A DNA stretch of 64,000 nucleotides, taken from the NCBI GenBank assembly GCA_014904985.1, contig MU128914.1:398880-462879 (forward strand), read 5' to 3'. Every line of letters starts with the position of its first letter. Position 1 is the stretch's first letter. The translations under genes and the position numbers were made by a program. The notes beneath the pieces are model-generated. The model did no database searches. It had not been told where the DNA came from and worked only from the letters and a program-made list of their open reading frames with translations. Below are positions 22,249 through 30,945 of this stretch, in pieces. Source of the DNA: Hydnum rufescens UP504 (Eukaryota; Basidiomycota; Agaricomycetes; Cantharellales; Hydnaceae).

Positions 22249-22918
22249 AGAGGGTGCATTCAATGTACTCATGCTTTAGGAGTGATGGAGGCAGTGTTAG
22301 GGTGAGAGGGTTGCCACTGGCCATGGACCCACCTTGTCATCTTGGGGTGTGTGTAAGGGAGTTTGGATGCCTGGCTTACAGCTCTCAACATTGCCATGAC
22401 ATCTGCCATCATCCTTGTTTCTTGGTTTGTGCAAGGTCCTTGTTCCAGTGGGAGTGAACATTTGCCACCTCTTTTTGTCCTTCTTTTTCCCTTGTTTGCT
22501 CTGGCAATATCAACCTCTTTATTTCCCTCAGTGGGAGACCCCCCCCCTCTTTTTCTCTCTACATGTCTGCTCAAGTGGGAGCACATTTCCCTTCCTCTTT
22601 TTTTCTTTCACTCTGCTATCTATTTTAGACCTGTTGTGTCTACCCCCCCCTTGTTTATTCTACTCTTTGATCTTGCCCCCCTTCCCCTGTCCTATTTGGT
22701 ACACCCCTGCCCAATCATTATTGCTGCAAGTGGGAGTGTCAGCAGATTGGGTCTGCAGTTGATTCCAATCAGTACTTAACTACTGTACATACATATTATG
22801 TAATTTATTTGGCACCTGCCACCCATATTTTTGGACAGGCAAATTATTCCCTAGACCAACAGGGGGGGGGGAAGGGGAGGTGTGGGTGCAAAAAAACTGA
22901 TGCAAAACTAGACATGAG
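22249..22918. other. No gene seen; pyrimidine-rich spacer
   Basis: CT-rich sequence with long frames that are artefacts of composition, plus a G-run at about 22862-22871. No domain or splice pattern was recognised. Confidence 0.4.
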
Positions 22919-23601
22919 TATGGTTGCCAAAGTCAGGTTCAGGTCAGGTTTTACCCCATTTGGGCAAAACCTGAACCTAACCTGAAGAAAACCTATCTTA
23001 GGTTAGGTTCAGGCCAGGTTCAGGTTTAACCCAGGTTCAAACCTGAAATCATGAGCCCCTTCAGACATGAGAAATATCTGAGCTGAACACTGATTTTAAC
23101 CATAATCCAGAATGAGTCATCAATTCTGGCAAGTTCCAGAGTTATGTAAGCAGGTTCCTTGGTGGAGAAATAGGTTACTTTGAACTGAAGTTAAACATAA
23201 AACCTTGTGCAAAGTTTATATTGACTATATATAGTCTATGTATAGACTATGTATAGTCAATATAAACTTTGCATGAGGTTTTATGTTTAACTTCAGTTCA
23301 ATGTAACCTATTTCTCCACCCACCAAGGAACCTGCTTACATAGCCCTGGAACTTGCCAGAATTGATGACTCATTCTGGATTATGGTTAAAATTAGTGTTC
23401 AGCTCAGATATTTTTTATGTCTGAAGGGCCTCATGATTTCAGGTTTGAACCTGGGTTAAACCTGAGCCTGACCTGAACCTGAAAACATGGGGGCCCAAAA
23501 CCTGAAATCACCCATGAGGGCAAAACCTGAACCTGACCACAGGTCAGGTTCAGGTTTGAACTCAGGTTTCCAGGGTTTGTAACCTGACTTCAGCAACCAT
23601 A
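22919..23601. mobile_element. Fold-back MITE with 8-bp target duplication
   Basis: A 683-bp inverted-repeat element with arms of about 310 bp around an axis near 23235. Outer parts consist of reiterated AGGTTCAGGTC-type units. The termini read TATGGTTGC and GCAACCATA. The flanking bases GACATGAG occur immediately on both sides (22911-22918 and 23602-23609), an 8-bp target-site duplication. It has no open frame. The size of the duplication suits hAT-like or other 8-bp-duplicating transposases, which would have to act from elsewhere. Confidence 0.75.
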
Positions 23602-23796
23602 GACATGAGTGATATTATCAGGCAAGTGAGTGTGATCAAGAACATGTGGCTTAATCACCTGACTGCTTATGTAACCATCTGAGGCCTCATTTCCACCCAT
23701 TTCCAAGAAGAAGCATTCACCCTGATCTGATACAAATTTTGGAGCATATGGTATCAGTTCTAGTGACAACTAGTGACAATGAGAACTAGCAAGGCT

Positions 23797-23804
23797 ATAT
23801 AATA
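23797..23804 (+). repeat. Target-site duplication, left copy (element C)
   Basis: ATATAATA, identical to 30066-30073 on the other side of the element. Confidence 0.8.
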
Positions 23805-24458
23805 CACCTTAGGCAGCCCAATTTCCATACCTAATTAGATAGTCTTTTTCTGGTAGAATATGGGGTCTAATAGACCTATAGGCCCATGGCCCCACATGTC
23901 TTAAGAATGTAACCATGGCCCCCTGGGGCCTCCTGAATATCAGGACCCATGGGCCCATGCCAGGGGATTTTTAGACACTGGCCCCATGAAAACCCCCCTC
24001 AGCTCTTCACTCTCTGCAGACAACATTCATTCCAGCCTCCACCTTCATTTTCGTCCAAGACAGCTAGTGGGCGCATCGGTCATCACCTATTCAAATAAAT
24101 AATTTACATCTGCTACATCCAAAAAACTCGCCGCCATCCATCGGTGCCCGCCCCCTCTGGCAGCAGGGTCACTGTGCAGGGCAGCGGACAGCCCCAAATG
24201 ATAGCCATACACCGGAAATCAGCCCACCACGGCTACCCATTCACTCTGCGCAGTCATTGCCCATTCAAAAGCAGCGGGGTTTCCTTATTTGGAAATCACA
24301 TGTTCATTCGGACTTGCATATTCCAGCCTGCTACAAGGCCTTTTTTGGCTGCTAATTGGGCAGCACAGTACCCTGCATTTATCTCTATTTTACATTACAA
24401 AGAAGGGGCTACCAAAGAAAAAAATACAAAATTGAATTCACACAAAAAAAAACATGTG
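23805..24458 (+). repeat. Left terminal inverted repeat of element C
   Basis: A 654-bp repeat matching the reverse complement of 29412-30065. Two differences I checked (near 24042 and 24215) are CpG transitions. No coding function is evident, although a 145-codon chance frame starts inside it. Confidence 0.85.
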
Positions 24459-24496
24459 GCAAGAATAGCAAGCACAAAGTCACACCATGAACAGGA

Positions 24497-25829
24497 CACC
24501 ACACCCCAGCAAGGCTGGGGTGTGGTGATAAGGTATGTACAGTATTTATGTCTCGTCTTTCGCGAAGAGGGCGGCTCTTAAGCTGCCTTCTTTGCATAGG
24601 TTTCATTCTTTACTAACGATTCAAAGTCCTTTCGTTACAGGATGTATCACCGCTGCTCACCTCCTCCTTCCTGTTTCTCACAATTTAAGTAGTTAATCGT
24701 AACCGAGGAGTTTCGACGATATTAATGGCTCTATGGCCCATTTTCTCGCCAGCGCAGCACTGATTAAACTATCAGAGGTGTCACTCCCGCTCAGAATTTG
24801 GACATGGAAACTCCACTATCACCCCCGATAGCGTTTGCTGGGGTAGATCAGGTATACTATGCGCTATAAGTACTCTAGAATTTTCCCTGTTTTCTATCCT
24901 TCACTGACTCCGTATATCTATACACAATGTATTAAGAAGAGTCGATCTTAAGGCAGCCTTTATCTGTCATAGCTCTTAGCTATGAAACCCTCTACAAACC
25001 TTACCGATTACGATTCAACTATTAGGGATCGATTTCTTCCAGTCTTATGTCGCCTGCATCAGCCTCCCTTCCATCGACTATCAAGCTGAAATCACGGGCA
25101 AACTCATGACCGGAACTTCTCTCACACCGGACAGATTGTCATACCTTGCCTGATACGACTGCTAAGAGTCTTTTAATGGGCTATCAACGTTATCATCCGA
25201 TCTTCGCCACAACCGCGACCTGTAAGAACCCGAAGACTCCACTCACCACCACCATATAGTGTGCCCGCGCCTGACAACACACACTTGTCACAGACAGGCT
25301 CGGGGTGGTCCGATAGAGTAGCTAAGTCCCCACCAACACCAGCCATCCTCCCTTTAGCGGCGGAGCTAAGGCTGCTTTAAAGCTGCCCTTGTTCGCTAGG
25401 CATTATCCGTACATTAAACAAAGGTTTACCGAGCTGAATTTTCATTATAGAAATCAAGGCAAGACTCTCTCACCCAAACATTTCCGCCTACTCTGGACAG
25501 AATGGTGAATAAGGCCACGCACTGCCGCAATCGATAGAAGGAGATTCTGTCTTCAGTTTTCCGGCAATACCGTCAAAGCCTGTGGCTGGATCTCAAAGAA
25601 AACCTACCTGGTAACAGAAAATCGCAGAGAATAACGGTACCGGAACCTGGCATCTCATAGCACACGAAAATGTTTTATATGTGTGATGGACTCCTGGGTT
25701 TGCCTCCACAAACCATAACATTACACGTGTCAGGATTAACACAAACAGTCTAAATAGATAGCAGAGGTGAGAAAAGAAAAAAAGGAGAATCAGATCGTTG
25801 TGGCCCGGTCTGTAAGGCCACCCTGGGCA
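24497..25829 (+). other. Error-like copy of the C right-arm modules
   Basis: The first module is clean: exon hairpin 24497-24527 and intron-like block 24533-24640 with GTATGT...CAG. The sequence then drifts into a version of 28595-29411 with many small insertions, deletions and lost hairpins, up to the N gap. The order of landmarks matches (a GCTAAGTCCCC phrase, then a GGACTCCTGGGTTT phrase). I read this as a noisy, poorly corrected read placed beside the palindromic terminal repeat. A very old diverged copy is the alternative. Confidence 0.45.
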
Positions 25830-25854
25830 NNNNNNNNNNNNNNNNNNNNNNNNN
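25830..25854. other. Assembly gap (25 N)
   Basis: A 25-base placeholder gap immediately before the palindromic centre of element C, a place where assemblers commonly fail. Confidence 0.98.
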
Positions 25855-26040
25855 TTAACCCACAAAATGGTATTTTTTTCATAATTTTTAATGGAAATGC
25901 TATGTCACGATTCTGCACCATCAGAGTTGTTGGTTCTGACGGTGGCAGCTACCGTCAGAACCAACAACTCTGATGGTGCAGAACTCGTGACATAGCATTT
26001 CCATTAAAAATTATGAAAAAAATACCATTTTGTGGGCATA
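25855..26040. repeat. Central palindrome of element C (left arm cut by gap)
   Basis: The sequence folds about an axis near 25947 with arms of about 90 bp that differ by only one or two bases. The right side continues into leader sequence related to the centre of element B. Confidence 0.8.
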
Positions 26041-26474
26041 ATAGATACACTTCCAATCCCTAATTCCTAGGCTCTAATACCGTGAAGTGACTGAAAGAAT
26101 GAGGAATACACATGCCCAAATAAGGAAATTATACTATTAGGCATCTCTGGTACCCATTTTATGAATATACCATGTAGCACACATATATATAATCCCAATA
26201 TTTAATTTTTGGGGCACTCTGATCCATACAGGCGCCAATCCCCTGTTCAGTGTCATAATACATTGCCTTATTCAGATCTTGCTCATTCTTGCCTTTTCTT
26301 TAATACTATGACCCAAATAATTATTCATATATCCAACATGCGTTTTCATCTGCATATACACTTCAACAATGTTTTGTGGCATCTGTTCTGCTGGTGTTGG
26401 GCGCCTTTTTTGAACCTGGGACTTGCCGGAGTGGGTCGCGCTTCACCCGACACCCAATTATGGAGTAAGCGAGC

Positions 26475-27380
26475 ACCACACCCCAGCGACGATGCTGGGG
26501 TGTGGTAATAAGGTATGGTTTTTTATTTACATTTTTGTGCAAAAGGAACCGGTCCAAGCCAGTCCTTTTGCACTCCTTATATTATCTACTAACATCTCGA
26601 ATTCATTCATTATCAGGGCTATCGCTCAGGCCCACCCCCCAGACATAAATCGATGATGAGGACGATGAATATGAAATAGACATGACAATGACAAGACAAT
26701 GACAAGATGATGGATGACGAGAGCAGGGAGGACTGAGATGATGAGGGCAAGGACGATTATCGTCATCGTCCACTCGATTCTGGATATGACCCCGCCGCGA
26801 CCAACCAACTAGGTCATCACACCCCAGCCTTGCTGGGTGTGGTGAGCAGGTACATGTATTGATACTTTTTGCACAGGTGGGGGCAGCTTTAAGCTGCCTC
26901 GTTTGTGCAGCTTTTATATTACTAACATTTTGAACCGTATTCACCTAGGTACTATTACACCTCCCCAACCGCCGCTTGCACTTGGATGACGACCGATGAC
27001 GTCCGGTAATCGCCATGTACGATTACGGAGCTTCGACCCCCGCGCAACCGAAGAAGCCAACAACAAGCCACCATGAACAGGAACACCACAACCCCAGCCA
27101 AGGCTGGGGTGTGGTGATAAAGGTATGTACAGTATTTATGTCTCGTCTTTCGCGAAAGAGGGGCGGCTCTTAATGCTGTTCATTCTGTACTAACGATTCA
27201 AAGTCCTTTCGTTACAGGATGTATCACCGCTGCACCCTCCTCCTTCCCTTCAAATTAGGAATCGTCGCGGGCGATTATGGCTCATATGGCCGCGCGACCA
27301 CAGAACCCAGCGATGAAGCACCCGGAACAGGAAACCACACCCCAGCTTTGCTGGGGTCTATGATTAAATGGTAACAGGAT
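26475..27380 (+). other. First, noisy copy of C right-arm modules
   Basis: An exon hairpin at 26475-26506 and an intron-like block at 26513-26616 (GTATGG...CAG) are followed by sequence parallel to 27975-28770 with extra and missing single bases and broken stems. The 26041-26620 stretch is repeated at 27391-27960 with homopolymer-type differences. It is either a tandem duplication or one locus assembled twice from uncorrected reads. Confidence 0.45.
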
Positions 27381-27830
27381 ATCTCCTCTCTTTAGATACA
27401 CTTCCAATCCCTAATTCCTAGGCTCTAATACCGTGAAGTGACTGAAAGAATGAGGAAATACACATGCCCAAATAAGGAAATTATACTATTAGGCATCTCT
27501 GGTACCATTTTTATGAATATACCATGTAGCACACATATTATATAATCCCAATATTTAATTTTTGGGGCACTCTGATCCATACAGGCGGCCCAATCCCCTG
27601 TTCAGTGTCATAATACATTGCCTTATTCAGATCTTGCTCATTCTTGCCTTTTCTTTAATACTATGACCCAAATAATTATTCATATATCCAACATGCGTTT
27701 TCATCTGCATATACACTTCAACAATGTTTTGTGGCATCTGTTCTGCTGGTGTTGGGCGCCTTTTTTGAACCTGGGACTTGCCGGAGTTGAGTCGCGGCTT
27801 CACCCGACACCCAATTATGGAGTAAGCGAG

Positions 27831-29157
27831 CACCACACCCCAGCGACGATGCTGGGGTGTGGTAATAAGGTATGGTTTTTTATTTACGTTTTTGTGCAAA
27901 AGGAACCGGTCCAAGCCAGTCCTTTTGCACTCCTTATATTATCTACTAACATCTCGAATTCATTTCATTATCAGGGCTATCGCTCAGGCCCACCCCCCAG
28001 ACATAAATCGATGATGAGGACGATGAAGATGACAATGACAATGACAATGACAATGACAATGACAATGACAAGGATGATGACGAGGACGAGGACGATGATG
28101 ATGACGAGGACAAGGACGATGCTATCGTCATCGTCCACTCGATTCTGGATATGACCCCGCGCGACCAACCAACTAGGTCATCACACCCCAGCCTTGCTGG
28201 GGTGTGGTGAGCAGGTACGTGTATTGATACTTTTTGCACGGGTGGGGCAGCTTTAAGCTGCCTCAGTTTGTGCAGCTTTTAATTTTTTACTAACATTTTG
28301 AACCGTATTCATCCTAGGTACTATTACACCTCCCCAACCGCCGCTTGCACTGTGGAACGACGATGACGATCCGGTAATCGCCATGTACGATTACGGAGCT
28401 TTCGACCCCGCGCGACCGAAGAAGCCAACAACAAGCCACCATGAACAGGACACCACACCCCAGCAAGGCTGGGGTGTGGTGATAAGGTATGTACAGTATT
28501 TATGTCTCGTCTTTCGCGAAGAGGGCGGCTCTTAAGCTGCCTTCTTTGCATAGGTTTCATTCTTTACTAACGATTCAAAGTCCTTTCGTTACAGGATGTA
28601 TCACCGCTGCTCACCCTCCTCCTTCCCTTCAAATTATGGAATCGTCGCGGGCGATTACGGCTCATATGGCCCCGCGCGACCACAGAACCCAGTGATGAAG
28701 CACCCGCGACAGGAAACCACACCCCAGCTTTGCTGGGGTGTGGTAATCAGGTAAGTATATTTGTCCTTCATCTCGTATCGTACAAAAAGGGCAGCTTAGG
28801 CAGCCCTTTTTGTGCTGCTTTAATTATGTACTAACAATCCGATTACTTTCACTTTAGGGATCATCATGCTCGCCCGCACCCCCCTCGCCTACCTCAACTG
28901 ATAGCAATAACGACGGCAATCCTGGCGTTGTCATTGCGAACGACTGCAGATCTTATGATTCTACACGATCCGCGCGACTGAAGAACCCGAAGACTCCAAC
29001 CACACACACAATAGGCGGGACACCACACCCCAGCAAGGCCGGGGTGTGGTGATGAGCTAAGTCCCCCCAAACCCGCCTCTCCTTTAGCGCGGACAGGGCT
29101 GCTTTAAGCTGCCTTGTTCGCGGTCCGTACTAACAATCCGAGTTATTTTCATTATAG
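27831..29157 (+). other. Clean hairpin-module array (C right arm)
   Basis: Intron-like blocks lie at 27870-27974 (GTATGG...CAG), 28215-28317 (GTACGT...TAG), 28487-28594 (GTATGT...CAG) and 28751-28857 (GTAAGT...TAG), 103-108 nt each. A further block ending at 29157 has a damaged donor (CTAAGT). Exon-end hairpins of the CCACACCCCAGC...GCTGGGGTGTGG type are at 27831-27862, 28180-28210, 28451-28481, 28716-28744 and 29021-29051. The intron hairpins differ in stem sequence, from GCAAAAGGA-type through CGAAGAGGGCGGC-type to CAAAAAGGGC-type. Successive exon-like blocks encode loosely similar peptides (a DYG...PARP pattern in two of them). They are therefore duplicates of one ancestral block, but frames do not stay open across the array. 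Confidence 0.65.
28009..28125 (+). repeat. GAC/GAT-rich microsatellite with GACAAT units
   Basis: About eight GACAAT hexamers lie in a longer GA(C/T)GA(T/G) run inside an exon-like block. The parallel copy near 26650-26700 is shorter and scrambled. Confidence 0.8.
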
Positions 29158-29411
29158 GGACTAATTATCTTTCCCGCCTACCCTGAATGGTGATAAGGGC
29201 GATCCCACGATGACGGGATCGTCCTTGTTTCCGGCAATTTTGACCAGCCAAAGCCTGTGGCTGGTTCAAAAGGATAGACCTGTACGAAATCGCGAATAAC
29301 GGAGGAACCTGGGCACCTATGCACACGAAAATTTGTGTGCATGGACTCCTGGGTTTCCTCCAACATATTACCCCTTCAGATCGTGTGCCCGGTCCCTGTA
29401 GGCACCGGGCG

Positions 29412-30065
29412 CACATGTTTTTTTTTGTGTGAATTCAATTTTGTATTTTTTTCTTTGGTAGCCCCTTCTTTGTAATGTAAAATAGAGATAAATGCAGGGT
29501 ACTGTGCTGCCCAATTAGCAGCCAAAAAAGGCCTTGTAGCAGGCTGGAATATGCAAGTCCGAATGAACATGTGATTTCCAAATAAGGAAACCCCGCTGCT
29601 TTTGAATGGGCAATGACTGCGCAGAGTGAATGGGTAGCCGTGGTGGGCTGATTTCCAGTGTATGGCTATCATTTGGGGCTGTCCGCTGCCCTGCACAGTG
29701 ACCCTGCTGCCAGAGGGGGCGGGCACCGATGGATGGCGGCGAGTTTTTTGGATGTAGCAGATGTAAATTATTTATTTGAATAGGTGATGACCGATGCGCC
29801 CACTAGCTGTCTTGGACGAAAATGAAGGCGGAGGCTGGAATGAATGTTGTCTGCAGAGAGTGAAGAGCTGAGGGGGGTTTTCATGGGGCCAGTGTCTAAA
29901 AATCCCCTGGCATGGGCCCATGGGTCCTGATATTCAGGAGGCCCCAGGGGGCCATGGTTACATTCTTAAGACATGTGGGGCCATGGGCCTATAGGTCTAT
30001 TAGACCCCATATTCTACCAGAAAAAGACTATCTAATTAGGTATGGAAATTGGGCTGCCTAAGGTG
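29412..30065 (-). repeat. Right terminal inverted repeat of element C
   Basis: Inverted partner of 23805-24458. It ends in CCTAAGGTG directly before the target duplication ATATAATA (30066-30073). Confidence 0.85.
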
Positions 30066-30228
30066 ATATAATAAAACTCAGTGTTGAATCAACTCAAGTC
30101 AACTTGAGCTGACTCCACCAACTGCACTTGGCTCAACTCTTGGGGTCAAAGCTGAAGCTGATGGAAACTGCCAGAAGTTGAAGAAAGTCAAGCAGAAGCT
30201 GAGCAGAGCCAAGTTGTGGCAACACTAG

Positions 30229-30285
30229 CTCAGTCTATTGCCCACAAGCAATAGTCCTCAAATTGCTTGTGGGAAATAGACTGAG
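30229..30285. repeat. Inverted repeat, 24-bp arms
   Basis: CTCAGTCTATTGCCCACAAG... at 30229-30252 pairs with 30262-30285 around a short loop. The sequence before it (30075-30228) is rich in CAACTC/CAAG units. It may be one end of a decayed fold-back element. Confidence 0.6.
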
Positions 30286-30945
30286 CCACCTGGATGAATT
30301 TATTTACAGGTTTTTTTGTTGGAAATCCAGTACATTCACTAAGACATAATTTGAGCTTGCATCTTTGGAGTAATCAACTAATCCTCATGAGACAATTTTC
30401 AATATATGTTGGTGAACATATGTGCCAATTTGTGGGGGTGCAGGAACATTTTGTGAAATTTTACTTGGGATTCAACTCAGTGCACCTCCCTAGTACACTT
30501 TGCTATATGAAAATTCTCAAAATGAGAATTTTGGAAATTAGGCTTTGACATTAGGTGGATATCTATGAGCCAAATAACATATTTAAAAATGGTATCCATT
30601 GGGCCAAAACTGGGCATGTAGATAGGGAAATATTGTTTGAAGATTAAAATCTCTAAAAATTGAAAATTTGTGATTCTGGCTTCAACATGATCTGGAGACA
30701 TATTATATGAGATCTCACACTGCATCTCAAGTGTCTAGCTTCTCTTGTCATGGAGAAATCGGGGTCACAAGATTGATGGACATTTTGCATATTGCGGCGG
30801 CGACTCTGATTATGAAAACGACAGTAATTTCCACTGCAATTATCCTTAATTTCAGATATTTCCAATCTAGCATTAACTACGTTCACAAGACTGCAGAGTT
30901 AACCACCAGCACAACTGTCTTCCCGTTCTCATACCTCCAAGGACA
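30286..30945. other. No gene seen; left flank of kinase array
   Basis: AT-rich sequence without a supported gene. Homology to the other kinase units begins only at about 30923, inside the first exon. This DNA is therefore the pre-duplication flank or a later replacement of the first unit's promoter. Confidence 0.45.

Larger units (their letters stand above)
23805..30065. mobile_element. Palindromic element C with 654-bp terminal inverted repeats
   Basis: Terminal inverted repeats at 23805-24458 and 29412-30065 are nearly identical and of equal length; differences noticed are mainly CG versus TG or CA. The ends are CACCTTAGGCAGCCC and its complement. The 8 bases ATATAATA flank it directly on both sides (23797-23804 and 30066-30073), so insertion boundaries are exact. 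The interior contains hairpin-module arrays and a palindromic centre but no transposase frame. The left half is uncertain because it includes a 25-N gap and error-like sequence. An 8-bp duplication is known for hAT and for KDZ/Zisupton-type transposons; which one mobilises it cannot be told. Confidence 0.8.

Noticed and set aside
24144..24581. 145-codon frame at the left end of element C
   Set aside because: It lies in the terminal inverted repeat and crosses an exon hairpin and donor; the right-hand repeat lacks a matching full frame.
27618..28239. 178-codon frame and its opposite Ser/Leu-rich frames in element C
   Set aside because: They run through the exon hairpin, donor, intron hairpin and acceptor, and owe their length to the GACAAT repeat.
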